Source: Oscillospiraceae bacterium
Lineage (GTDB): Bacteria > Bacillota > Clostridia > Oscillospirales > Ruminococcaceae
Assembly: GCA_022787085.1 (NCBI GenBank)
Contig: JALFVE010000049.1
Coordinates: forward strand, 1-64,000
DNA length: 64,000 bases
Direction: 5' to 3'
A model generated the notes under the pieces. The model saw only the letters and a program-made list of their open reading frames with translations. It was not told the origin of the DNA and did no database searches. Positions 37,139-45,538 of the stretch are shown piece after piece; position 1 is the first letter of the stretch, and each line of letters begins with the position of its first letter. The position numbers and the translations under genes are program-made.

Positions 37139-37167
37139 TTGACATCTCTGATGAAAAATGATATAAT
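37139..37167 (+). promoter_or_regulatory. Consensus promoter inside the polysaccharide locus
   Basis: TTGACA (37139-37144), exactly 17 bases, TATAAT (37162-37167), about 100 bases before the GT4 start codon. It would start a second transcript for 37-41 kb. Confidence 0.88.
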
Positions 37168-37266
37168 ATTTTTGTATATGTCACACATAAACAGCATACT
37201 TCATTCGTAAAAAACGCCCTTGGTGTGTCTGTGGTGACAATAATATTTTTATAAGGAAAAGAATAA

Positions 37267-38502
37267 ATGTCAAAGCGAATACTTGTAGTATGTCAGCATT
37301 TCTGGCCTGAATCGTTCAGAATAAACGATTTGTGCGATGGATTTGTTGAAAACTCAATAGAGGTTGATGTTCTGTGCGGTGAGCCGAATTATCCCAAGGG
37401 TAAGTGGTTTGAGGGATATGGACCGTTCAGTAAGCGGCATGAGGAACATAATGGAATACAGATACACAGGACCTTTGAGATCAAACGGGGAAAAAATACA
37501 AATTTAAGAATATTTCTAAATTATATGACATTTCCTGTTGCCAGCATATTTCATGTTCCCGCATTATTGAAAAAAGAGTATGATAAGATATTCATATATT
37601 CCCTGTCTCCTGTGTATATGGGTATTGCAGGAATAATGGTGGGAAAAATTCAAAAGAAAGAGATCATAACATATGTTATGGATCTTTGGCCTGAAAATCT
37701 GTATTCGGTACTTGATTTTAAAAATCCTGTTGTCAGAAGGCTGCTGATGGCATCATCAACATGGTTTTATAAAAAATCAGATAAGCTCATCGGGCTTTCC
37801 CAAAAGGCTGTGGAAATACTGAAATCCCGCACAGGGAAGCCCGATAATGCCCTCTGCTGTATACCCCAGTGCTGCGAAAAAATTTACGAGGAAAATATAT
37901 TTGATGAAGAGCTGGTGAAGCGGTTCGGTGGAAAATTCAATCTTGTTTATGCAGGAAATATCAGCCCCGCACAGAATTTCTCACTAATGGCAGATGCTGC
38001 TCAGAAGCTTCGTGAGCTTGGGTATGACATTAACTGGATCATCGTGGGTGATGGTATGTCCAGACAAGATGCAGAAAAAGAGGTCAATGAAAAGGGTCTT
38101 GGCGACTGCTTTTATTTTGAAGGCTTCAAGCCTGTTGAGGATATACCTAAATATACATACATTGCATCGGGACTTGTGGCATGCCTGGTACAGAGCTCCT
38201 TGCTTGATTGCACTATACCTGCAAAGGTTATGTCCTATATTGCTTCGGGAAAGCCTGTTATCCTTGCCATGAACGGAGAGGCGCAGAGCATTGTAAACGA
38301 TAATAAGTGCGGCTTTGCAGCGGATTCGGGAGATGTCAATGCTCTTGTTGATAATATTATAAGGCTTTATTCCATGACGGCAGAAGAAAGAGAAGCTATG
38401 GGCAGAAACGGAAAAGAACTTCATTACAAGCGTTTTGAGAGAAATGTTAATCTTAAAAAATTGATAGATTTCATTTTTGATGAGACATATCATCAGGAAT
38501 AA
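37267..38502 (+). CDS. GT4 glycosyltransferase (WbuB-like)
   Basis: Retaining GT-B enzyme, 411 residues. The N-terminal domain opens KRILVVCQHFWPESFRINDL, and YVMDLWPENLYSVLDF lies near residue 137. The C-terminal UDP-binding domain has NLVYAGNISPAQN, DINWIIVGDGMSRQ, FKPVEDIPKYTYIAS, and the E-containing IPAKVMSYIASGKPVI. These match the WbuB group, whose characterised members use UDP-L-FucNAc; the fnl genes at 43-46 kb could supply that donor. Own promoter upstream. Confidence 0.88.
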   Translation: MSKRILVVCQHFWPESFRINDLCDGFVENSIEVDVLCGEPNYPKGKWFEGYGPFSKRHEEHNGIQIHRTFEIKRGKNTNLRIFLNYMTFPVASIFHVPALLKKEYDKIFIYSLSPVYMGIAGIMVGKIQKKEIITYVMDLWPENLYSVLDFKNPVVRRLLMASSTWFYKKSDKLIGLSQKAVEILKSRTGKPDNALCCIPQCCEKIYEENIFDEELVKRFGGKFNLVYAGNISPAQNFSLMADAAQKLRELGYDINWIIVGDGMSRQDAEKEVNEKGLGDCFYFEGFKPVEDIPKYTYIASGLVACLVQSSLLDCTIPAKVMSYIASGKPVILAMNGEAQSIVNDNKCGFAADSGDVNALVDNIIRLYSMTAEEREAMGRNGKELHYKRFERNVNLKKLIDFIFDETYHQE

Positions 38503-38519
38503 AGGAACAGGATGCTGAT

Positions 38520-39224
38520 ATGAAAATACTTGTTATTATACCCGCATACAATGAATCCGAAAATATTGAAAAGGTAGTGGATAACCTCATCGAAAACTAC
38601 CCTCAGTATGATTACCTTGTTGTGAACGACTGCTCGACTGACGACACAGAGGATATTCTGAAGCGCAGAGGCTATAATTATATATCTCTCCCTGTTAACC
38701 TCGGCATCGGCGGAGGCGTTCAGAGCGGATATATCTATGCTGCTCAGAATGATTATGATATTGCGATCCAGATCGACGGCGACGGTCAGCATGATCCCGC
38801 CTACATCGGGAAGCTTATCCGGCCAATCATTGACGGTGAGGCGGATATCACTGTGGGCTCCAGATTTATAGAAAAGGAAGGCTTTCAGACCTCTTTCCTA
38901 AGAAGACTGGGTATAAATATCATAAGACTTGTTATTAAAATATGCTGCGGTGTGAATGCAACCGATACAACAAGCGGATTCAGAGCATCTAACCGCGAAG
39001 CAACCAAGTTTTTTGCCTCCAATTATGCACAGGATTATCCTGAGCCGGAAGCAATCGTTTCGGCTTCTCTCAATAATTTCAGATTCAAGGACGTTCCTGT
39101 GGTCATGAAGGAACGCGAGGGCGGAGTGTCCTCAATAAATGCAAAAAGATCTATATACTATATGATAAAGGTATCTCTTGCAATCATAATCTGCAGGATC
39201 GGAACAAGGAGGAAGAAAAAATGA
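38520..39224 (+). CDS. GT2 of the DPM1 / polyprenyl-phosphate sugar synthase type
   Basis: 234 residues. MKILVIIPAYNESENIEKVV starts the domain. LVVNDCSTDDTED and IQIDGDGQHDPAYI carry the metal-binding Asp residues, and GSRFIEKEGF and TTSGFRASNREA follow. This short form without C-terminal helices is typical of enzymes that transfer a sugar to polyprenyl phosphate, like GacI-type or DPM1-type proteins. It overlaps the DUF2304 gene by 4 bp; the GacI/GacJ pair has the same arrangement, and GacJ activates GacI. The sugar carried is unknown. Confidence 0.87.
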   Translation: MKILVIIPAYNESENIEKVVDNLIENYPQYDYLVVNDCSTDDTEDILKRRGYNYISLPVNLGIGGGVQSGYIYAAQNDYDIAIQIDGDGQHDPAYIGKLIRPIIDGEADITVGSRFIEKEGFQTSFLRRLGINIIRLVIKICCGVNATDTTSGFRASNREATKFFASNYAQDYPEPEAIVSASLNNFRFKDVPVVMKEREGGVSSINAKRSIYYMIKVSLAIIICRIGTRRKKK

Positions 39225-39580
39225 ATCCTGTTTTACAGATATTTTTTATAATATGTATAGTAGTTTTTCTGCTGATAATTATCAGATATCTTACAAAAAA
39301 ACAGCTTAACTTGAAATATTCCCTGGTATGGCTGGCGGCGGCAGGATGTATGCTCATACTTGCGCTGTTCCCGCAGCTTGTCGAAAAAATCGGAAATCTG
39401 GTGGGAATTGCAACTCCTGTAAGCACCGTTTTCGTGTTTGCGGGAATGTTCATGCTGCTTATCATACTGACACTTACTATCATCGTTTCACATATGAACA
39501 ACAGAATTTACAGGCTGACACAGATGCAGGCTATTCTGGAAAAGAGAGTGAGAGAGCTGGAAAGCAAAAATGAAAAATAA
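39221..39580 (+). CDS. DUF2304 small membrane protein (GacJ-like)
   Basis: 119 residues with three hydrophobic segments (about 5-20, 33-50 and 65-88), then a charged amphipathic helix (IYRLTQMQAILEKRVRELES). This is the DUF2304 layout, and the gene is coupled to the DPM1-like GT2 upstream by a 4-bp overlap. ATG has AGGAGG eight bases upstream, inside the end of the GT2 gene. Probable regulatory or anchoring subunit of that enzyme (inference from GacJ). Confidence 0.85.
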   Translation: MNPVLQIFFIICIVVFLLIIIRYLTKKQLNLKYSLVWLAAAGCMLILALFPQLVEKIGNLVGIATPVSTVFVFAGMFMLLIILTLTIIVSHMNNRIYRLTQMQAILEKRVRELESKNEK

Positions 39581-40604
39581 CATGTTCTTTTTCAGAGCCG
39601 ACGGCAATTCAAAGATAGGCACAGGTCATATAATGCGGTGCCTGTCCATTGCGCATGATATTATGGAGTTGGGCGGGGAATGTGAGTTTGTCTGTGCTGA
39701 TGATACCTATAAGGGTATGATCGAGGATAATGGAATCAAGGTCAACGTTCTCGGCACTGTCTGGAATGAACTTGATGATGAGACCGAAATATTTGCCCGG
39801 TTTCTTCAGTCTGAAAATGCGGGTGCTGTACTTATTGATACATACATGGTTACTGCAGGATATCTTGAAAGAATAAAACAGATATGTCATACGATTTATA
39901 TTGATGACCTGGGGCAGATGATATATCCCTGCAGTACGCTGATAAACTATACGCTTTATTATAAGGATATGGGTTACGAAAGGTATAAGGATACCGTAAT
40001 GCTTCTCGGTCCCGAATATACCCCTATGAGAGCCTGCTTCAGAAACGTAAGTCATTCCGCCATAAACAGAACTGAACCGTCAGTACTCATCACTACCGGA
40101 GGCACAGATCCCAATAATTACTCCGAAAAGATTGCTGACAGCCTTATTTCTTCAATTGATGCCCGTAAATACAGGATAACCATTCTCTGCGGAAGGTTCA
40201 ATGAGAATTACAGCCGACTTGCATTAAAGTACAGCGATAACCCGAAGGTTAACATTCTGAAAAATGTTTATGATGTCACCGATATTTTTCTGAATACCGA
40301 TATAGTCGTTACCGCTTCGGGGACGACTCTGTTTGAGCTTGCAGCCTGCAGCGCCCCTGCTGTGTGCTTTGTCCTTGCGGATAATCAGATAAAAAATTCC
40401 GCCGCCTTTGCGGAGGAGGGGATGTATTTCGCAGGGGATATAAGAAATGATGAAAACTGTCTGTCCCGTATCTGCGACGGGGTGAACTACTGGATAAACG
40501 GTAAAGATATATATGAGAAGTATTCCCGTAACCTCAGAGTTAAGTTCGATGGTATGGGAAGCAGAAGGATAGCCCATTATATAATGGGGCTGTCGGAAAA
40601 ATAA
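39570..40604 (+). CDS. PseG-like nucleotide-sugar hydrolase/glycosyltransferase-fold protein
   Basis: 344 residues, GT-B fold. MFFFRADGNSKIGTGHIMRC is the hallmark opening of PseG and related proteins (the G-x-G-H-x-x-R-C motif holds the catalytic His/Arg). PSVLITTGGTDPNNYSEKIA begins the C-terminal domain and VVTASGTTLFELAACSAPAV resembles the MurG-type donor site. PseG releases UDP from a pseudaminic-acid precursor, but no other pse gene is in the window, so the true substrate may differ. Overlaps the DUF2304 gene by 11 bp. Confidence 0.75.
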   Translation: MKNNMFFFRADGNSKIGTGHIMRCLSIAHDIMELGGECEFVCADDTYKGMIEDNGIKVNVLGTVWNELDDETEIFARFLQSENAGAVLIDTYMVTAGYLERIKQICHTIYIDDLGQMIYPCSTLINYTLYYKDMGYERYKDTVMLLGPEYTPMRACFRNVSHSAINRTEPSVLITTGGTDPNNYSEKIADSLISSIDARKYRITILCGRFNENYSRLALKYSDNPKVNILKNVYDVTDIFLNTDIVVTASGTTLFELAACSAPAVCFVLADNQIKNSAAFAEEGMYFAGDIRNDENCLSRICDGVNYWINGKDIYEKYSRNLRVKFDGMGSRRIAHYIMGLSEK

Positions 40605-40654
40605 TGCTGCCTCAGTCGGAAAATGAGTCAATATAAACAGGAAGGGTCAGCCAT

Positions 40655-41896
40655 ATGCCTTCAATGAGAAAGAATTTTATATGGAATGCGTTCGGAAATA
40701 TAGTTTATCTGGGACTGCAATGGGTCATAACTGTATTTGTGACACGTTTCTGTGGTTTTGATAATGCAGGCGTACTGTCGCTTGCAATGTCCATAAGCGC
40801 TACCTTTCAGACTATTGCCCTTTTTGGTATCAGGTCATTTCAGGTGTCAGATATTCATGAAGAATACTGCGATTCCTGCTATCTGGGACTCAGGCATATA
40901 ACCTGTGCTGTGGCTGCTGTTATATGCCTGGGATTTTCTTTGATAAATGGCTACAATTTCGCACAGATTTCCGCTATAATACTGTTTATGCTTTTCAGGA
41001 TAGCCGAAAGCTATTCTGATGTGCTGCATGGCATGGCACAGAAAAGGGAACGTCTTGATATAGCAGGAAAATCCTTTCTGATAAAGGGCCTTGCGGTTTT
41101 TATCGCTTTTGTTCTGAGCTGGTTTATCACCGGGTCGTTTATGCTTAGCTTGACTATGATGGCGGCGGCGTCCTGTATTTCGGTCCTTGCATTTGATATT
41201 CCCTGTATCAGAAGGATCTCTGATGTAAAGCTGTCTTATCCCATAAAGGACTGTCTTGTACTGGGAAAAGAAACCGTTGTGCTGTGCGTTTATATGTTCC
41301 TTAACTCTTCGGTTTCGACTATTCCTAAATTCTTCCTTGAAAAGCTCTGTGATGAAGTCTCGCTGGGTATTTATTCTTCAATATTCGCTCCGGCTCTTCT
41401 TGTACAGGCAGCTGCAGGATATATTTATTCTCCTTTTGCAACATCATTTGCTGCATATTATTCCGAAAAAAAACATCATGAATTTATCAGACTGATGCTC
41501 CGCATACTTGCAGTTATTGGAGCCGTCACACTTTCGGTGCTTTTATTCTGTATGAAATTCGGTGATTTTTTCCTATGTATCCTTTTCGGCGAGACTATTC
41601 TTGAGTACACATATCTCCTGCCGCTAATAATTCTGTGTATTCTTGCTGCCTCATATATGGCGTTTCTCGGTATGCTTGAAATAATCATCAGAGATATCAG
41701 GAGCCTGATTTGTGCAAGCCTTCTGGGTGCTGCTATTTGCACTGCGGATTCCGGCATCTGCATAAAGCTTTTCGGAATAAATGGCACAAGTATCGCTATG
41801 ATTTCAGGTGCAGTGCCTGCTTCTGTTATTATGCTCATCAGCATTGTGGTTCACATATGTAAAAAAAATGATATGGAACAGTCAGAAAGTACCTGA
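40655..41896 (+). CDS. Oligosaccharide flippase (Wzx-like, MATE superfamily)
   Basis: 413 residues with about 12 predicted membrane segments. The opening MRKNFIWNAFGNIVYLGLQW, followed by FVTRFCGFDNAGVLSLAMSI, is typical of Wzx/polysaccharide_synt proteins. In this locus it coexists with an ABC exporter, so it more likely flips a lipid-linked side sugar than the whole chain (inference, as for GacK). Clear AGGAAGGG ribosome site. Last gene of the 37-kb transcript before another promoter. Confidence 0.85.
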   Translation: MPSMRKNFIWNAFGNIVYLGLQWVITVFVTRFCGFDNAGVLSLAMSISATFQTIALFGIRSFQVSDIHEEYCDSCYLGLRHITCAVAAVICLGFSLINGYNFAQISAIILFMLFRIAESYSDVLHGMAQKRERLDIAGKSFLIKGLAVFIAFVLSWFITGSFMLSLTMMAAASCISVLAFDIPCIRRISDVKLSYPIKDCLVLGKETVVLCVYMFLNSSVSTIPKFFLEKLCDEVSLGIYSSIFAPALLVQAAAGYIYSPFATSFAAYYSEKKHHEFIRLMLRILAVIGAVTLSVLLFCMKFGDFFLCILFGETILEYTYLLPLIILCILAASYMAFLGMLEIIIRDIRSLICASLLGAAICTADSGICIKLFGINGTSIAMISGAVPASVIMLISIVVHICKKNDMEQSEST

Positions 41897-41913
41897 GCAT
41901 GTAATTATAACTA

Positions 41914-41942
41914 TTGACAAGTATTATATTATTTTATATAAT
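41914..41942 (+). promoter_or_regulatory. Consensus promoter before the broken GT4 and fnl genes
   Basis: TTGACA (41914-41919), exactly 17 bases, TATAAT (41937-41942), 45 bases before the GTG start. The third perfect sigma-A promoter of the polysaccharide locus. Confidence 0.85.
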
Positions 41943-41986
41943 ATAATTAAGTGTTATACGTTAAAATAATATTCAGAGGTGCAAAT

Positions 41987-43241
41987 GTGAAAGACCTATT
42001 GTTAATCATAAGCAATAATGTACTTAGCTATACCAATAACAACGGAAAACTATCCTTTCCTTTATTGATGGACTCCCCGGCTCACAGATTAGACAACTCT
42101 ATTTCAGCGTTGATATCCCTGAAGTGCCCGGATATAGCTATTTCAGATTATCCGATATGGATATGCTGACAAAAAGATTCACCCCCGGAAAAAGAGGAAT
42201 GGCAGTTGAAGCTGTATCTCCCGGGAAAAACAATATCCCCAATAGCCTTTAAAAATCAAAAGAACTGCTTTTACCTGTATTGCAAGGAAATTGGTATGGT
42301 ATAAAGCATGGAAACCAAAACAGCTTTTACAGTGGCTGGATGAATTTTCACCCACAGCCGGCTTTTTTGTTGCCGGAGACTGTATCTTTGCTTACAATAT
42401 TTATGACTTTATCGTCAACAGATATAATGCAAAAGCCTCCCTGTACCTGACTGATGATTATATTTTGCCAAGGAAAAAAGAAACTGCTTTGGAAAAATTA
42501 AGACGGGAAGCAATAATTCGTGCTGTCAAAGAATCACTGGAATGGACAAGTGAATTTTTTACTGTTTCGGAGGTTATGAGAGAGGAATACCGCTCTTTTC
42601 TTAACAAGGAAAGCTCTGTAATAGTAAATATGACTGAACCGCTGAGAGATGATTCTGTCCGCACGGATGGATCAGCAATAAATATCATTTATGCGGGAAG
42701 TCTGTATTACGGCAGAGATATGGTCATTAGAAGCGTTGCTGAGGCAGTGGAAAAATATAACAGCTCCGGTCTGTCAGACAAAAAGGTACATATCAATGTA
42801 TATTCAAATTCACAGATAAGCGAGTCCCAGTCATCAGGCTTATTCATAAATCAGTATATCCACAATAAAGGCTCCCTGGGGAAAAAAGAGCTTGTCAAAG
42901 AACTAAACAGGTCGGATATCCTGTTGTTTGCGGAATCATTCGACGATATCTATATTGAGAAAACAAAACTCTCTCTGTCTACAAAGATCCCTGAATATCT
43001 TTCTTTGCATAAGCCAATACTGGCGGTAGGTCCTGCATGTGTAGGGTCTATGCAGTACCTGAAGGGTGTTTCCATGTGCGTGAATGATAAAGCAGATATT
43101 TATTTATCATTATGTAAACTTCTGGATTCCCAAAGGCTTCAAGCAGAGCTTTCAGATAAGGCTGCTGCCAAATATTCAGAGATGAATAACAAAGAAGCTC
43201 TTCAGGCTATGTTTGCAGAAAAGGTTTTAACCTCAGTCTGA
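41987..43241 (+). pseudogene. GT4-type glycosyltransferase broken by two frameshifts
   Basis: GTG 41987 (AGAGG upstream) begins VKDLLLIISNNVLSYTNNNG. In the run GGAAAA at about 42043 one A seems lost, and the sense continues in the next frame as DGLPGSQIRQLYFSVDIPEV, then GYSYFRLSDMDMLTKRF. That frame stops at 42250, and sense resumes in the third frame from about 42246 as LKIKRTAFTCIARKL, running on to 43241. The last part contains FFVAGDCIFAYNIYDFIV, VNIIYAGSLYYG and the KIPEYLSLHKPILAVGP region of GT4 enzymes. Both shifts fit single-base losses (the second in a C or A run). Either a real pseudogene or two assembly errors. Restored length would be about 418 residues. Confidence 0.75.
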
Positions 43242-43281
43242 AAAGATGCCTTGATTATTATTTTTTATGGAGGAATATAAA

Positions 43282-44322
43282 ATGTCATTATTCACAGGAA
43301 AAACTCTTATGATCACCGGCGGAACAGGCTCATTCGGCAATGCCGTTCTGAACAGATTCTTAACCACTGATATCGGTGAGATACGCATTTTCTCAAGAGA
43401 TGAAAAGAAGCAGGATGATATGAGACATGAATATCAGGTCAGATATCCTGAGTACAGCGAGAAGATCAGCTTCTTTATCGGTGATGTACGCGACTATAAC
43501 AGCGTTAGAAACGCTATGCATGGCGTAGATTATATTTTCCATGCAGCAGCCCTCAAGCAGGTGCCTTCCTGCGAATTTTTCCCCATTGAAGCTGTTAAGA
43601 CAAACGTGCTCGGCACTGAAAATGTTCTTACTGCTGCAATTGATGAGGGTGTAAAGACTGTTATCTGCCTCTCTACCGATAAGGCGGCTTATCCTGTCAA
43701 TGCTATGGGTACATCAAAGGCTATGATGGAGAAGGTTATTGTTGCTAAGTCACGTACTACAAAAACAACAAAAATATGCTGCACTCGCTATGGCAACGTA
43801 ATGTGCTCCCGTGGCTCTGTTATTCCTCTCTGGATAGATCAGATTCTTGCCGGCAATCCCATTACCATTACCGACGGCAAGATGACACGTTTTATCATGT
43901 CTCTGGAGGAAGCTGTTGATCTGGTTCTCTTTGCATTTGAAAACGGCGAATCGGGTGATATATTAGTTCAGAAGGCTCCTGCCTGCACAATACAGACACA
44001 GGCTGAAGCAGTTTGCGAGCTTTTCGGCGGGGATAAGAACAATATCAAGACCATCGGTATCCGTCACGGCGAGAAAATGTACGAGACCCTTCTCACCAAT
44101 GAGGAATGTGCAAATGCTATTGATATGGGCAATTTCTATCGTGTTCCCTGCGATAAGCGCGGTCTTAATTACGATAAGTATTTTACAAAGGGAGATACAA
44201 AGAGGAATTCTTTAACGGAATTTAACAGTAATAATACTCAGCGTCTGAATGTCGAAGAAACCAAGGCTAAGATCGCTGCACTCAGGTATATTCAGGAACG
44301 CTTATCCGAAAAAGAAAACTGA
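43282..44322 (+). CDS. fnlA: UDP-GlcNAc 4,6-dehydratase/5-epimerase (FnlA/CapE/WbjB)
   Basis: First step from UDP-GlcNAc toward UDP-L-FucNAc. 346 residues from ATG 43282: the GGAGG of the ribosome site overlaps an upstream ATG at 43267, which is therefore rejected. LMITGGTGSFGNAVLNRFL (NAD loop), IFSRDEKKQDDMRHEY, HAAALKQVPSCEF, LSTDKAAYPVNAMGTSKAMM (Met in place of the usual catalytic Tyr, normal for this subgroup) and TRYGNVMCSRGSVIP. Codon use is G+C-richer than the preceding genes. Starts a three-gene run with fnlC and fnlB. Confidence 0.93.
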   Translation: MSLFTGKTLMITGGTGSFGNAVLNRFLTTDIGEIRIFSRDEKKQDDMRHEYQVRYPEYSEKISFFIGDVRDYNSVRNAMHGVDYIFHAAALKQVPSCEFFPIEAVKTNVLGTENVLTAAIDEGVKTVICLSTDKAAYPVNAMGTSKAMMEKVIVAKSRTTKTTKICCTRYGNVMCSRGSVIPLWIDQILAGNPITITDGKMTRFIMSLEEAVDLVLFAFENGESGDILVQKAPACTIQTQAEAVCELFGGDKNNIKTIGIRHGEKMYETLLTNEECANAIDMGNFYRVPCDKRGLNYDKYFTKGDTKRNSLTEFNSNNTQRLNVEETKAKIAALRYIQERLSEKEN

Positions 44323-44347
44323 TAACTCAAGAAAGTGAGATATTGTT

Positions 44348-45523
44348 ATGGATTTTAGTGAAGTAAAATGGAAGGAAAATGGCAAGCTCAAGCTTCTGAT
44401 AATTGTAGGTACAAGACCTGAGATAATCCGCCTTTCTGCCGTAATCAACAAGACAAGACAATATTTTGATGTTATACTTGCTCATACAGGTCAGAACTAT
44501 GACTACAACCTGAATGGTATCTTTTTCCGAGATCTTGAACTTGCTGACCCCGAGGTATATCTCAATGCGGTGGGCAATGATCTGGGAGAAACAATGGGAA
44601 ATATAATTGCAGCCTCTTATCAGCTTATGGCACAGATAAAGCCCGATGCAGTTCTTGTTCTCGGCGATACAAATTCCTGCCTGTCGGTCATCGGCGCAAA
44701 ACGCCTTCATATTCCAATATTCCATATGGAGGCAGGTAACCGCTGTAAGGACGAATGTCTGCCTGAGGAAACTAACCGCCGCATTGTAGATATTATTTCC
44801 GATGTTAATATGGCATATTCGGAGCACGCACGCCGCTATCTGAGCGATTGCGGCCTTCCTAAGGAGCGCACCTATGTTACAGGCTCTCCAATGGCGGAAG
44901 TGCTTCATAATAACCTTGAAAAGATAATGGCTTCTGATATCCATACAAGGCTCGGTCTTGAAAAGAAAAAATATATCCTGCTTTCTGCACATCGTGAGGA
45001 AAATATTGATACCGAAAAGAATTTTTTATCCCTTTTCAATGCTGTAAACAAAATGGCTGAAAAGTATGATATGCCTATACTTTATTCCTGTCATCCCCGT
45101 TCCCGCAAGAGAATCGAGTCATCGGGCTTCACGCTTGACAAAAGGGTCATTAGACATGAACCTCTCGGCTTCCACGATTACAACTGCCTCCAGATGAATG
45201 CTTTTGCAGTAGTCTCCGATTCAGGCACACTTCCCGAAGAAAGCAGCTTCTTCACATCTGTGGGTCATGCCTTTCCTGCAGTGTGCATTAGAACATCCAC
45301 AGAACGCCCCGAAGCTCTTGACAAGGCTTGCTTTGTGCTTTCGGGAATAGATGAGAAGGGACTTCTTCAGGCTGTTGATATTGCAGTGGAAATGAATAGG
45401 AACGGTGACTATGGTATTCCTGTTCCCGATTATGTTGAAGAAAACGTCAGCTCCAAAGTGGTTAAGATCATTCAGAGCTATACGGGCGTTGTAAATAAGA
45501 TGGTATGGCGCAAGGACACCTGA
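44348..45523 (+). CDS. fnlC: UDP-N-acetylglucosamine 2-epimerase family (FnlC/CapG/WbjD)
   Basis: Non-hydrolysing 2-epimerase family, GT-B fold, 391 residues. KLLIIVGTRPEIIRLSAVI, LAHTGQNYDYNLNGIFF, VLGDTNSCLS, HMEAGNRCKDE, PEETNRRIVDIISD, and later LLSAHREENIDTEKNF and SDSGTLPEESSF. In the L-FucNAc pathway this enzyme performs the last C2 epimerisation (talose to fucose configuration). Placement between fnlA and fnlB supports that rather than a ManNAc role. Confidence 0.9.
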   Translation: MDFSEVKWKENGKLKLLIIVGTRPEIIRLSAVINKTRQYFDVILAHTGQNYDYNLNGIFFRDLELADPEVYLNAVGNDLGETMGNIIAASYQLMAQIKPDAVLVLGDTNSCLSVIGAKRLHIPIFHMEAGNRCKDECLPEETNRRIVDIISDVNMAYSEHARRYLSDCGLPKERTYVTGSPMAEVLHNNLEKIMASDIHTRLGLEKKKYILLSAHREENIDTEKNFLSLFNAVNKMAEKYDMPILYSCHPRSRKRIESSGFTLDKRVIRHEPLGFHDYNCLQMNAFAVVSDSGTLPEESSFFTSVGHAFPAVCIRTSTERPEALDKACFVLSGIDEKGLLQAVDIAVEMNRNGDYGIPVPDYVEENVSSKVVKIIQSYTGVVNKMVWRKDT

Positions 45524-45538
45524 TAAAGGAGGATACAG

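Noticed and set aside
43267..43281. Upstream ATG start for fnlA
   Set aside because: That ATG overlaps the GGAGG ribosome site of the ATG at 43282, which begins the conserved protein.
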